From Bacteroidota bacterium (GTDB taxonomy: Bacteria > Bacteroidota > Bacteroidia > UKL13-3), in assembly GCA_027491085.1 (NCBI GenBank), contig JAIXWW010000016.1, positions 62,001 through 126,000 on the forward strand: a DNA stretch of 64,000 nt. Direction: 5' to 3'. The position numbers and the translations under genes were made by a program. Positions 18,224 to 27,208 of the stretch are shown here, in pieces. A model generated the notes under the pieces. The model was not told where the DNA came from and searched no databases. It saw nothing but the letters and a program-made list of their open reading frames with translations. Numbering within the stretch: position 1 is the first letter of the stretch; each line of letters opens with the position of its first letter.

Positions 18224-19624
18224 ATGAAAAAGATAATTTTAGCAGCGTCAATAGCCGTTTTAACATTGATGGCAAATGCGCAAACCAAAGTAACATTGCC
18301 AAGTTTTACTAAAATAGTAGTACCAGCTAATTTTGAAGTTAAACTTCAACAAAGCGAAAAAAATGAAGTTTCTTATCAAAACGCAGATTCAAAAAATACC
18401 AATATTTCTGCATTAGAAAAAGGAGCAACAGTAAGTAACAATACTCTAAATTTTGATTTAGCTTCATTTGGAAGTAATATTCCGGTTGAGGTTATCGTTT
18501 ATGTAAATTCAATAGAAGAAATAAAACTTGAATCGAATGCTACCATGAAAATGAGTGGAGATAGTGCCATTAAATCAAAATATTTAAAAATTTCGGCTGA
18601 TGGTGCTACAAAAATAGATTTACTTTTAGATGTTGAAAAATTAGAAGCTAAGATTAATGGAGCTAGTAAGTTAAGTATTGATGGTAAAGTAACTGAAGGT
18701 AACTTAGAAGCTACTGGCGCATCAAAAATAGATGCAATGGGAACAGCTTTTGAAAACGCAGTAGCCGAAGCAAGTGGCGCTTCAAAAATACTAGTAACCG
18801 TAAAAAACAATTTAAAAGCCGAAGCAACTGGTTTTTCTAAAATTGAATATACAGGCAATCCTAAAAATGTTGAAAAACAAGTGTCTGGAGGTTCTAAAGT
18901 AGAACAAGTAAATGACGATGGCGAAGATGGAAAAGTTGAAATTTCAATTGGAGCTAAAAAGGGTAAAAAAGGTAAACACAAAAAACATAGTACTGAAATG
19001 GAAACTGCTTTTGGTGGTATAGAAATTGGTGTTAGCTCGTTTGTAACTCCTGATTTTAATACTACACTTGCAGCATCAAACAAAAACTTAGAAACAAATA
19101 TTGGTAGCTCATGGCGTTTTGCTTTAAACTTTGGTGATTGGGATTTACCCATTGTAAAAGGCCGTTTAGCATTAACTACAGGTTTAGGATTAAGCTTTGA
19201 TCATTATGGTTTTAAAAACAAAGATTTGATTTTAAGTGCTAATACTCAACAATTGAGTTTTGATTCAGCAGCAGCTACATTAAATACCAATCGTTTATAT
19301 CAATTTAATTTTACATTGCCATTATTAGTTAAGTATAATTCAAGTTACAATAAGCATGATAAAAGATTTTATACTGCCTTTGGGGTAATGATAAAGTATG
19401 CAGCTGTTAACCATATAAAAACAGAATATGATAAAAACAGTGTTAATTACGAAACAGTGGCAAGTGGCGATTATTTTGTAAATCGCTTAGGAGCAGATGC
19501 TACAGTTAGAATTGGTTATGGTGCAGTAAGCGTATTTGCTAATTACGGTTTGATTCCTTTATTTGATACAAATAAAATAGCAGATACCAGAACAGCTCAA
19601 GCAGGATTAGCATTAAACTTCTAA
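18224..19624 (+). CDS. Outer-membrane protein with DUF2807 head and beta-barrel tail
   Basis: A 466-aa exported protein from ATG 18224. An upstream in-frame ATG (18182) would bury the signal peptide MKKIILAASIAVLTLMANAQ, so 18224 is preferred. Residues 25-230 form a head-GIN/DUF2807 right-handed repeat with the recurring ASKI words (GASKLSIDG, GASKIDAMG, GASKILVTV, FSKIEYTG). A Lys-rich linker (KKGKKGKHKKHS) leads into a C-terminal PorT-like beta-barrel ending with an aromatic-like hydrophobic strand (AQAGLALNF). It probably resides in the outer membrane; its function is unknown. A terminator follows. Confidence 0.82.
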   Translation: MKKIILAASIAVLTLMANAQTKVTLPSFTKIVVPANFEVKLQQSEKNEVSYQNADSKNTNISALEKGATVSNNTLNFDLASFGSNIPVEVIVYVNSIEEIKLESNATMKMSGDSAIKSKYLKISADGATKIDLLLDVEKLEAKINGASKLSIDGKVTEGNLEATGASKIDAMGTAFENAVAEASGASKILVTVKNNLKAEATGFSKIEYTGNPKNVEKQVSGGSKVEQVNDDGEDGKVEISIGAKKGKKGKHKKHSTEMETAFGGIEIGVSSFVTPDFNTTLAASNKNLETNIGSSWRFALNFGDWDLPIVKGRLALTTGLGLSFDHYGFKNKDLILSANTQQLSFDSAAATLNTNRLYQFNFTLPLLVKYNSSYNKHDKRFYTAFGVMIKYAAVNHIKTEYDKNSVNYETVASGDYFVNRLGADATVRIGYGAVSVFANYGLIPLFDTNKIADTRTAQAGLALNF

Positions 19625-19646
19625 TAATGTCATCAAAAAATATTTT

Positions 19647-19678
19647 AAAACTGCCTCAAACCAGAGGCAGTTTTTTTT
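19647..19678 (+). terminator. Intrinsic terminator
   Basis: AAAACTGCCTC / GAGGCAGTTTT with a 6-nt loop and eight T at the end, 22 nt after the preceding stop codon. Confidence 0.9.
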
Positions 19679-19770
19679 GTTACCATAATTACTATTTGGC
19701 AGATAAATCTTTAAAAAATTAACGGCAAGATTATTGACCATATTAATTACACAAATACACTAAAATAGGT

Positions 19771-20682
19771 TTGGATATCCAACAAATAAATACCATAAAT
19801 AGTAGTAATAATTTGACTTTCAATAGTGATGAATATGAATTATTACTTAAAAACTTGGATATAATACCTACTTCCGATTTTTTACTAACTACTGTCAATT
19901 TTTGGAATAATGCCAATACCGTGCAGTTATTTGAATTAGAAAATGCCATTTTGCTAGTATTGTTTAATCCCCCTTTTGGCGATGCTTTTTCTCATTTATT
20001 GGCAAATAATTTAACTGATAATTTGTTAAAAATAGCCAAACAAAAAACCAAAGATTTAGGAATAGCAAAGTTGAAAATTAGCTATTCTCAAAGTGATTGT
20101 GAGCAAGATTTTATAAGTAATTTGATTCCTGAAACAGATGAGTTTGAATACATTTATAATTTAAATGATTTAGCCCAATTACAAGGTAGCAAATACAAAA
20201 AACAACGCAATGCTTATGCAAAAGCTTTAAAAGAAAACAATGAACTTAGGATTGAAATAGCCAATTTAGCTCAAATTGAAAATAAAGAGGAATTAAAGCA
20301 GTTTTGTAAAGATTGCATGCAAATAAAATCGGATAGAAACCATTCCGATGAACCTAATTTGCAAAGAGAATGGTTGGCTTTTCAAAAGTGTATTGATTTA
20401 AGCAGTAACTTAAATTTAAAAATAATAAAACTTTATGCCAATCAAAAATTAAGCGGTTTGCTAATTTACGAAGAGTTTAATAAGGAGTGGATAGTAGGTC
20501 ATTTTTTTAAAACTTTTTTGGGTTTAGGCATGTATTTGTTAAATCAACTGAGTGTAGCCTTATCAGGACAAGGTTTTAAATACTTTAATTTTCAGGAAGA
20601 TAGAGGAGTGGAGAGTTTACGTTATTTTAAACAACAGCTAAATCCTGCTTTTCAGTTAAAAACTTATAGTATTGCACTGTAA
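19771..20682 (+). CDS. DUF2156 / GNAT-like phosphatidylglycerol-lysyltransferase-type domain protein
   Basis: A 303-aa cytoplasmic protein resembling the C-terminal catalytic domain of MprF-like enzymes (DUF2156): an N-terminal segment with LLTTVNFWNN, the KYKKQRNAYAKAL helix, and the acetyltransferase-like core KLSGLLIYEEFNKEWIVGHF ending in FKYFNFQEDRG...LRYFKQQLNP. Members transfer groups between aminoacyl-tRNA or acyl carriers and lipids; the actual substrate is unknown. The start is a TTG. The stop abuts the ATG of the next gene. Confidence 0.7.
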   Translation: MDIQQINTINSSNNLTFNSDEYELLLKNLDIIPTSDFLLTTVNFWNNANTVQLFELENAILLVLFNPPFGDAFSHLLANNLTDNLLKIAKQKTKDLGIAKLKISYSQSDCEQDFISNLIPETDEFEYIYNLNDLAQLQGSKYKKQRNAYAKALKENNELRIEIANLAQIENKEELKQFCKDCMQIKSDRNHSDEPNLQREWLAFQKCIDLSSNLNLKIIKLYANQKLSGLLIYEEFNKEWIVGHFFKTFLGLGMYLLNQLSVALSGQGFKYFNFQEDRGVESLRYFKQQLNPAFQLKTYSIAL

Positions 20683-21210
20683 ATGAATCAACTTCTAAAC
20701 AGACTATTGTTGTTTTTAACAGGAGCAACCACTTTTACTGTAATTAACTACAGTTTCGATTTTGTATTGTACCCGTTTGCCTTATACAAATTAGGTGTTG
20801 TGGTAGGTTTTTTTACCATGATGTTATTGTCGTTTTTATTTTGCTGGGGTTATTTTATTATTTACGATTACCTCAAACGTGATTTTTTAGGCATAGAATT
20901 TTCGAAAGAAAAAATGAGCAGCATAATAGCAAGTGAAGATAGTGTTGGGTTAAAATTGCTGTTAGTAAGGATATTGCGCAAAAGCCGAGCTTTATTATTC
21001 GTTTTTTTATCTATTTACTTCGATCCATTTGTAGCTGTAGCTTTTGAGCGCAAAGGTAATTTTGCCTATAATGGCTTAAGTGCCCGTGATTGGCGTTTAT
21101 TCATATTGAGTTTAATTATTAGCAATGGTTTTTGGTCAACAACCGTGTTTGCAGGGTTGTCATTCTTTGAGTTTTTATATAAAATATTATTAAGTTGGTG
21201 GAATGGTTAG
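20683..21210 (+). CDS. Conserved membrane protein of unknown function
   Basis: A 175-aa protein with at least three strongly hydrophobic segments (residues 10-30, 36-64 and 146-168) and a basic cytoplasmic loop (YDYLKRDFLGIEFSKEK). It starts immediately after the DUF2156 gene, so the two are translationally linked and may act together in the membrane. No family recognised. Confidence 0.75.
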   Translation: MNQLLNRLLLFLTGATTFTVINYSFDFVLYPFALYKLGVVVGFFTMMLLSFLFCWGYFIIYDYLKRDFLGIEFSKEKMSSIIASEDSVGLKLLLVRILRKSRALLFVFLSIYFDPFVAVAFERKGNFAYNGLSARDWRLFILSLIISNGFWSTTVFAGLSFFEFLYKILLSWWNG

Positions 21211-21350
21211 ACTATCATTAAAAAGTTAATTTCTCCCAAAATCTCTAAATCATCTTATCAACATAGTATATAAAAATCATTAGCCATTGTATTTATTTTA
21301 TTTTACGTTTGAATGTTATTAATCCCCTAAGTGGAGAGCATTTTAAAAGT

Positions 21351-24077
21351 ATGAAAATAGGTATATTTTTTGGTGGCAATAGCCGCGAGCGCGAGGTAAG
21401 TTTTGCAGGTGGACGCACCGTTTATGATAATTTAGATAAAACGCTTTTTGAAGCCATTCCCATTTTTGTGGATAGCTTTAACAACTTTGTTTTACTTGAT
21501 TGGGAGTATATTTACAAAGGTTCTATCCGTGATTTTTACCCACCTGTTTCTGTTTTAAAAAACCAAAAAACCGAGGTTCAGGTATATGCCGAAAATTTGG
21601 CCGCTGCTCATGAGGATAATGGTAAATCATTAATAAAAAAATTAGGAAAAACCATTAAACCTGAAGAGTTAAAAGGGTTGATTGATTTTGCTTTTTTAGC
21701 TTTACATGGCGCCAATGGTGAAGATGGAACAATACAAGGTTTATTGGAGTTTATGGATATTCCTTACAGTGGTTCGGGCATTATGCCCAGTGCTTTGGGA
21801 ATGAACAAACGCTTGCAAAAACAATTAATGAAAAGTGCAGGAATGAATGTTCCTAAATATTTTTCGTTTACCAAAAACCAATTGCCTGATATAAAAAATA
21901 TTTATAAAAAAGTAATCAATGAAGTTGGTTTTCCATTTGTAATAAAGCCTGCTAATCAAGGCAGTTCGGTGGGTGTGTCGGTAATTAGTGCCGATAATTT
22001 TGAGCAATTTGAAAACGCGGTTTTAAAGTCGTTTTTTATACAACATGTGTCGGCTAATGAATGGATAAACTTAGACCAAAAAGCTAAAACACAATTCATT
22101 CAAAAAATTACTGATGTAAAAGAAGGAATTGGTTTACCAGCCATAGTTACTATTAATGGTCAAAAAGAATTAATTTATAACCCTGATGATTTGTGGGAAT
22201 TATTTAGTTCTCAGTTTTTAGTACCTAGTTCTCAGTTAAAGAGTAAAATTAAATCAACCAATCAACCAATCAACAATTCAACAATTCTTTTGGAAAGCAT
22301 TTACTCTGAAACGGAATGTTTAATTGAATCATTTATTGAGGGCAGAGAGTTTAGTTGCATTGTATTAAAAAATGAAGATGGAACCGCAGTAGCATTACCT
22401 CCAACCGAAATAGTTAAAGGCAAAGAAGTATATGATTACCGCAGTAAATATTTACCAGGTTTAAGTAGAAAAATTACCCCAATTGATATTGCTGAAAGCA
22501 AAATAGATGAAATTAGAAAAGTATGCGAGCAGTTGTTTACCTTCTTTAATTTTCATGTTTATGCTCGTATTGATGGATTTATAAACAACCAAGGTGAGTT
22601 GTTTTTAAACGACCCAAATACTACTAGTGGTATGATGCCTTCTAGTTTCTTTTTTCATCAAGCTGCCGAAATTGGTTTAAATCCATCTCAATTTTTAACC
22701 TATATCATTCGTACCTCATTAGCTGAAAGAGCCTATTCGCAACAAGTTCATTTCCATCATATCGAATTGTTGAATCATTTAGATGCAAAAATTGCTAGCA
22801 ATAAAAAACAAAAAAGCACTAAAAAACGCGTAGCGGTGTTCATGGGTGGATACTCAACTGAACGACATATTTCAGTTGAAAGTGGAAGAAATATTTATGA
22901 AAAATTAGCTTCATCGGCTAAATACCAGCCTTTTCCGGTTTTTGTAACAGGCAATGACAGCGCACACGAACTTTGGTTATTGCCAGTGAATGTAATGCTA
23001 AAAGACAATGCTGACGATATAAAAGAAAAATTGAGCAGTTATAAACGCTTGCCAATTATGGAAAAAATTATTGCTGAATGCAAACCTATTATTGATAAAT
23101 ATGGCAATGCAGAAAGTCAATTATTTGCTCCTAAAAAAATTGAATACAAAGATTTGAAAAAATTGGCCGATGCAGTGTTTATCGCATTACATGGTCGTCC
23201 GGGTGAAGATGGAACAGTTCAAACTTATTTAAACAAACTAAAAATTCCTTACAATGGTAGTGGGGTTGAAAGCAGCCGAATTACCATTAACAAATACGAT
23301 ACCAACGAATTGCTTAAAAAGCATAAAATACTGGTTGCTGAACATATGTTGGTTCAGCAAAAAGATTGGAAAAAAAATGTAGATGAGGTTATAAAAAAGG
23401 TGGAAACTATTGGTTATCCATTAATTGCAAAGCCAGCTGATGATGGCTGTAGCAGTGCTGTTAAAAAAATTAAAAACCGCCAAGATTTGATCAATTACGC
23501 GGAAGGAGTTTTCCGTCCGCTAGAAATAATGGAAGCCGAATTAGCCGAAAGATTGGGTTTGAAACCAAAAGAAGAGTTTCCAATGAAAGCTTATTTTTTA
23601 GTAGAAAAATTTGTTGAAAAAGGAAATGCCAAACACTTCTTAGAAGTTACCGGAGGCTTAATTACACATTTTAAAGGCAGTAAATTAATTTATGAAATGT
23701 TTGAACCTAGCGAAACATTGGCCGAAGGCGAAATATTATCGTTAGAGGAAAAGTTTTTAGCCGGACAAGGTCAAAATATTACACCAAGTAGGTTTAGTAA
23801 AAATGCAAAAGCACAAGCTGAAATAAGTAAAAAAGTACAAGAGGTATTAAAGAAAACTGCTAAAGTGCTAAATGTAGAAGGTTACTGCCGCATTGATGCT
23901 TTTGTTAGAATTTACGATAAAAATAGGGTAGAGGTAGTAATTATTGAAATTAACTCATTGCCAGGCATGACTCCCGCAACGGCTATTTTCCATCAAAGTG
24001 CTTTAAACAATTACAAACCTTACGAGTTTATTGATAGTATATTAGAATTTGGCGCAGCCAAAATGGGAGTGAAATAA
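21351..24077 (+). CDS. Tandem D-alanine-D-alanine-ligase-like protein (two ATP-grasp halves)
   Basis: A 908-aa fusion of two Ddl-like ATP-grasp units, starting at ATG 21351 (KIGIFFGGNSREREVS); an upstream TTG adds 14 unlikely residues. Half 1 keeps the substrate-loop motifs GSSVGVS and VYDYRSKYL, but its metal motif is altered to NDPNTTSGMM. Half 2 (from KRVAVFMGGYSTERHIS, about residue 495) keeps a canonical EINSLPGMT but has GCSSAV instead of GSSVG and lacks the YDYxxKY loop. A normal Ddl is about 320-370 aa. It may be a true D-Ala-D-Ala ligase with divided labour or a ligase of other specificity. A repeat-derived insertion lies in half 1. It overlaps no neighbour and is followed after 1 nt by pdxH. 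Confidence 0.85.
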   Translation: MKIGIFFGGNSREREVSFAGGRTVYDNLDKTLFEAIPIFVDSFNNFVLLDWEYIYKGSIRDFYPPVSVLKNQKTEVQVYAENLAAAHEDNGKSLIKKLGKTIKPEELKGLIDFAFLALHGANGEDGTIQGLLEFMDIPYSGSGIMPSALGMNKRLQKQLMKSAGMNVPKYFSFTKNQLPDIKNIYKKVINEVGFPFVIKPANQGSSVGVSVISADNFEQFENAVLKSFFIQHVSANEWINLDQKAKTQFIQKITDVKEGIGLPAIVTINGQKELIYNPDDLWELFSSQFLVPSSQLKSKIKSTNQPINNSTILLESIYSETECLIESFIEGREFSCIVLKNEDGTAVALPPTEIVKGKEVYDYRSKYLPGLSRKITPIDIAESKIDEIRKVCEQLFTFFNFHVYARIDGFINNQGELFLNDPNTTSGMMPSSFFFHQAAEIGLNPSQFLTYIIRTSLAERAYSQQVHFHHIELLNHLDAKIASNKKQKSTKKRVAVFMGGYSTERHISVESGRNIYEKLASSAKYQPFPVFVTGNDSAHELWLLPVNVMLKDNADDIKEKLSSYKRLPIMEKIIAECKPIIDKYGNAESQLFAPKKIEYKDLKKLADAVFIALHGRPGEDGTVQTYLNKLKIPYNGSGVESSRITINKYDTNELLKKHKILVAEHMLVQQKDWKKNVDEVIKKVETIGYPLIAKPADDGCSSAVKKIKNRQDLINYAEGVFRPLEIMEAELAERLGLKPKEEFPMKAYFLVEKFVEKGNAKHFLEVTGGLITHFKGSKLIYEMFEPSETLAEGEILSLEEKFLAGQGQNITPSRFSKNAKAQAEISKKVQEVLKKTAKVLNVEGYCRIDAFVRIYDKNRVEVVIIEINSLPGMTPATAIFHQSALNNYKPYEFIDSILEFGAAKMGVK
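22206..22290 (+). repeat. Intergenic-type repeat inside the double-ligase reading frame
   Basis: AGTTCTCAGTTTTTAGTACC and AGTTCTCAGTTAAAGAG are followed by AATCAACCAATCAACC and AACAATTCAACAATTC, the same words that fill spacers elsewhere in the window. In frame they code for a low-complexity Ser/Gln/Asn-rich linker (residues about 286-313) between two conserved strands of the first ATP-grasp half. Confidence 0.75.
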
Positions 24078-24078
24078 C

Positions 24079-24717
24079 ATGAATATAGCTGATATTAGAA
24101 CTGATTATACTTTAATAAGTTTTGACGAAAAAGACTTGTTAGCCAATGCTTTTGAGCAATTTGAAATTTGGTTTGATGAAGCCATAAAAGCAGAGGTATT
24201 AGAACCCAATGCCATGACTTTAGCAACCATTAGCCCTAGCGGATTTCCGTCAGCGCGTATTGTGCTTTTAAAAGGAATTGAAGCAAATGGATTGGAATTT
24301 TTTACCAATTACCAAAGTAATAAAGGCAACGATATAGATAGTAATAACAAGGTAGCTTTGGTGTTTTTTTGGCCTGAATTGCAACGCCAAGTGCGCGTGG
24401 TTGGTACTGCTCAAAAAATGTCGGACGAAAAATCAGATTTGTACTTCAATAGTCGTCCTTTGGGTAGTAGAATTGGTGCTCATGCATCGCCACAAAGCAA
24501 GGTAATTCCTAATAGAGTGCTTTTGGAAGAAAGTGTAAAAAAAATGGAAGCTTTATTCAGCGAAGAACCACTTTTACGTCCAATAAACTGGGGTGGTTAT
24601 GTTGTAAATCCAATTAGTTTCGAGTTTTGGCAAGGCCGCAGCAGCAGGCTACATGATAGGTTTATCTATACATTACAAATCGATAATAACTGGAAAATAG
24701 AGCGATTAGCACCTTAA
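24079..24717 (+). CDS. pdxH: Pyridoxamine 5'-phosphate oxidase
   Basis: FMN-dependent oxidase making pyridoxal 5'-phosphate from PNP or PMP, the last step of vitamin B6 synthesis. At 212 aa it has standard length, with the family blocks AMTLATISPSGFPSARIVLLK split over strands, FFTNYQSNKG (FMN phosphate binding), FFWPELQRQVRVVG, SRPLGSRIGAHASPQS and the C-terminal EFWQGRSSRLHDR...RLAP. It begins 1 nt after the double-ligase stop and is therefore probably cotranscribed. Confidence 0.96.
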   Translation: MNIADIRTDYTLISFDEKDLLANAFEQFEIWFDEAIKAEVLEPNAMTLATISPSGFPSARIVLLKGIEANGLEFFTNYQSNKGNDIDSNNKVALVFFWPELQRQVRVVGTAQKMSDEKSDLYFNSRPLGSRIGAHASPQSKVIPNRVLLEESVKKMEALFSEEPLLRPINWGGYVVNPISFEFWQGRSSRLHDRFIYTLQIDNNWKIERLAP

Positions 24718-24800
24718 GTATTTGGTGATTTCTTGATTTGGAGATTTGGGGATTGATGAATTGATTAATTGATGAATTGCTTTTTGGGTCCGATGAGTCT
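24718..24800. repeat. Degenerate GATTGATGAATTGATTAATTG repeat spacer
   Basis: Short imperfect copies of TTGATTTGGAGATTTGGGG and GATGAATTGATTAATTG fill the start of the spacer after pdxH. They belong to the same family as 11632-11735. Confidence 0.6.
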
Positions 24801-24888
24801 ATTGAATTGTTAGCTATTCCCAAAATACCAATAATACTCAGCTTACAATATGATAATTGCATAATCAATTCATCTTTAAATCAACAAA

Positions 24889-24921
24889 TTTGTTTAACAA
24901 CATATATAACACCTATATTTG
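24889..24921 (+). promoter_or_regulatory. Bacteroidota-type promoter of queD-fabD
   Basis: TTTG (24889-24892), a 21-nt spacer, then TATATTTG (24914-24921), a full match to TTTG / TAnnTTTG. It lies 24 nt before the queD start codon. Confidence 0.7.
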
Positions 24922-24945
24922 CCAAGTTTTTTAAAAAAAGTTTAA

Positions 24946-25371
24946 ATGGCTGATAAACAGAAAATAGTATATATTACTCGTAGAGAGCGTTTTAATGCTG
25001 CTCATAAATTGTATAATCCTAATTGGACACCTCAAGAAAACGAAGATTTTTTTGGCAAGTGTTCTAATAAATATTACCACGGACATAACTTTGAATTGTT
25101 TGTTACTGTTAAGGGAATTGCTAGTTTAGAAACTGGTATGGTAATAGATTTAAAAAAAAAAAAAAAAATAGTTAAAGAAGAAATTATTGAAAAAATTGAC
25201 CATAGAAATTTAAACGAAGATGTAGATTTTATGAAAGGAATTATTCCTTCTATCGAAAATATCATTGTTGAAATATGGAATATTTTAGAAGAAAAGCTAG
25301 GCAAAGGAGCGCTTCATTACATAAAACTTACCGAAACTGAAAATAACTACGTAGAATATTACGGAGAATAA
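24946..25371 (+). CDS. queD: 6-carboxytetrahydropterin synthase / PTPS family
   Basis: A 141-aa enzyme of the 6-pyruvoyl-tetrahydropterin synthase family, converting 7,8-dihydroneopterin triphosphate in queuosine (or biopterin) synthesis. Zinc ligands are His20 (FNAAHKLY), His45 and His47 (YYHGHNFE); the catalytic Cys39 lies in FGKCS, and the DHRNLN motif and final Glu region (KLTETENNYVEYYGE) are intact. A run of 17 A (25152-25168) codes for KKKKK within the normal-length loop after MVIDL. It is probably cotranscribed with fabD 25 nt downstream. Confidence 0.9.
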   Translation: MADKQKIVYITRRERFNAAHKLYNPNWTPQENEDFFGKCSNKYYHGHNFELFVTVKGIASLETGMVIDLKKKKKIVKEEIIEKIDHRNLNEDVDFMKGIIPSIENIIVEIWNILEEKLGKGALHYIKLTETENNYVEYYGE

Positions 25372-25396
25372 TATTCAACTTTAAAATTACTAAAAC

Positions 25397-26278
25397 ATGA
25401 AAAACGCATACGTATTTCCAGGCCAAGGTGCTCAATTTGTGGGCATGGGCAAAGATTTATATGACAACAATGCTGATGCAAAAGCATTGTTTGAAAGAGC
25501 TAACGAAATTTTAGGCTTCCGTATTACAGACATAATGTTTAATGGAACTGACGAAGATTTAAAACAAACCAAAGTAACCCAACCTGCTGTTTTTTTACAT
25601 TCAGTAATAAAAGCTTTAAGTTTAGGCGAAAGCTTTAAACCAGATATGGTTGCAGGTCACAGTTTAGGTGAGTTTTCGGCATTGGTAGCTAATAAAACAT
25701 TAAATTTTGACGATGCTTTGCGTTTGGTTTATGCTAGAGCTATGGCCATGCAAAAAGCATGCGAATTGCAACCATCAACTATGGCTGCGGTTTTAGGTTT
25801 AGACGATGCTAAAGTAGAAGAAATTTGTGCTTCAATAACTGATGATGTAGTGGTAGCTGCAAACTATAATTGTCCAGGCCAATTAGTAATTTCTGGTTCG
25901 GTTGAAGGTATTAACAAGGCTTGTGAATTATTAAAAGCTGCTGGAGCAAAACGCGCATTGGTTTTACAAGTAGGTGGTGCTTTTCACTCTCCACTAATGG
26001 AACCTGCTCGCCAAGAATTAGCTGAAGCTATTTTAAATACTCAGTTTAATGAGCCAATTTGCCCAATTTACCAAAACTATGTGGCTAAAGCTGTTAGTAG
26101 TGTAGAAGAAATCAAAACCAATTTAGTAGCACAATTAACTGCTCCAGTTAAGTGGACTCAATCGGTTTTAGCCATGGTAAATGATGGTGCTACTAACTTT
26201 TTCGAGTGTGGCCCGGGTACAGTTTTACAAGGATTGGTTAAAAAAATATCTAAAGAAACTGCTGCTCAGAGCGTTTAG
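25397..26278 (+). CDS. fabD: Malonyl-CoA:ACP transacylase
   Basis: Transfers malonyl from CoA to acyl carrier protein in fatty acid synthesis. At 293 aa it has standard length. Motifs are FPGQGAQFVGMGKDLYD at the N-terminus, the nucleophile motif GHSLGEFSAL (Ser about 91), the Arg-containing ARAMAMQ helix, GGAFHSPLM with the catalytic His, and the C-terminal FFECGPGTVLQGLVKK. Other fab genes are absent. A hairpin terminator follows. Confidence 0.96.
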   Translation: MKNAYVFPGQGAQFVGMGKDLYDNNADAKALFERANEILGFRITDIMFNGTDEDLKQTKVTQPAVFLHSVIKALSLGESFKPDMVAGHSLGEFSALVANKTLNFDDALRLVYARAMAMQKACELQPSTMAAVLGLDDAKVEEICASITDDVVVAANYNCPGQLVISGSVEGINKACELLKAAGAKRALVLQVGGAFHSPLMEPARQELAEAILNTQFNEPICPIYQNYVAKAVSSVEEIKTNLVAQLTAPVKWTQSVLAMVNDGATNFFECGPGTVLQGLVKKISKETAAQSV

Positions 26279-26298
26279 TTTTTTTTGTTCTAAATAGT

Positions 26299-26334
26299 AA
26301 AGGCTTTTAAACATATATTTGTTTAAAAGCCTTT
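26299..26334 (+). terminator. Terminator hairpin after fabD
   Basis: AAAGGCTTTTAAAC / GTTTAAAAGCCTTT, a 14-bp perfect stem with an 8-nt loop, 20 nt after the stop. The T tract is short and interrupted (TTTGTTG). Its loop region also contributes the -33 element of the next promoter. Confidence 0.7.
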
Positions 26335-26349
26335 GTTGTATTAATTTTG
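26318..26349 (+). promoter_or_regulatory. Bacteroidota-type promoter of the outer-membrane gene
   Basis: TTTG (26318-26321), a 20-nt spacer and TAATTTTG (26342-26349). The upstream element overlaps the fabD terminator hairpin. Confidence 0.55.
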
Positions 26350-26373
26350 CATTATATTTTAATTATTTTATAA

Positions 26374-27117
26374 ATGCATTTGGTTGGTTTTAAAAAACTA
26401 TCAATTTTATCTTTGTTTGTTTTTTTATTTACAACATATATTATTGGTCAAGATTTAGATGGAGTTAGATTAGGTTTTGGAGTAGGTTCTTCGATTTATT
26501 GGGGTTCTCAAATGGATAACAAAATTGAAACCAATACACTAGGAAAAAGTGAAATAAATAATGGCTTTAATTTACAAGTCTATAAATCCTTTGATAATAA
26601 AAATGAATTCGGTATTAGGTTTTTGAGTTCCGAATTATGGTCATTTAAATCAAATAATCAACTTGCGTTAAATAATCAGTTTAAGGAGTTATCATTCCTA
26701 TACCAACGAAGTTTAAATCAAAATGTAAAGTTAAACAATGCCCCGTTTACTATCAATGCTCTTGCGGGTGTAGGTATACTTTATTATTCTGCTACTTTTT
26801 ATACAATAACCGATAATAATTTTAATAATTTTAGCAGTATAGGTGCAGGAGATAAAGCAGTTTCCGATCCTTCTTTGTTAATTAAAGAAAAAGTACCTGC
26901 CATATCAGGTATAATTGGTTTAAATATCGGTTTTAAACTCAGTCCGAGGTTACTTTTATATTTTGAAAACTCATTTTCTTTAAGTTTAGATAATAGGTTT
27001 ACTGGAAACCTCAGTTTAAAGTCAAAAGTTCCCAATAATGGTTTTACTTACCATGCTTTTTCGTTATATTTAAATTGGGGTAATCAAAAAGGAAGAATTG
27101 GATGTCCTAAATTTTAA
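26374..27117 (+). CDS. Outer-membrane beta-barrel protein, first of two paralogs
   Basis: A 247-aa exported protein with a signal peptide (KLSILSLFVFLFTTYIIGQ) and alternating beta strands typical of small OmpA/PorT-like barrels, ending AFSLYLNWG. It is a close paralog of the next gene: SIYWG.QMDN.I.TNT.G.SEIN and the LWSFKS.N.LA.N block are shared. Both end in CPKF. Unknown function. It lies between fabD and the exopolysaccharide genes. Confidence 0.75.
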   Translation: MHLVGFKKLSILSLFVFLFTTYIIGQDLDGVRLGFGVGSSIYWGSQMDNKIETNTLGKSEINNGFNLQVYKSFDNKNEFGIRFLSSELWSFKSNNQLALNNQFKELSFLYQRSLNQNVKLNNAPFTINALAGVGILYYSATFYTITDNNFNNFSSIGAGDKAVSDPSLLIKEKVPAISGIIGLNIGFKLSPRLLLYFENSFSLSLDNRFTGNLSLKSKVPNNGFTYHAFSLYLNWGNQKGRIGCPKF

Positions 27118-27129
27118 TTGAAAGCCTAT

Positions 27130-27160
27130 TTTGTATTAAATAGCATTATTCATACCTTCG
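27130..27160 (+). promoter_or_regulatory. Probable promoter of the second outer-membrane paralog
   Basis: TTTG (27130-27133), a 19-nt spacer, TACCTTCG (27153-27160), one base away from TAnnTTTG. Confidence 0.45.
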
Positions 27161-27208
27161 AATATGGAATATTTGCTAATTTATATTACTATTGTGCTAA
27201 ACAGTTAA

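Noticed and set aside
18499..19152. 217-aa minus-strand frame opposite the DUF2807/barrel protein
   Set aside because: Antisense shadow of a well-supported secreted protein; composition (Ser/Phe/Pro-rich) is that of a reversed frame.
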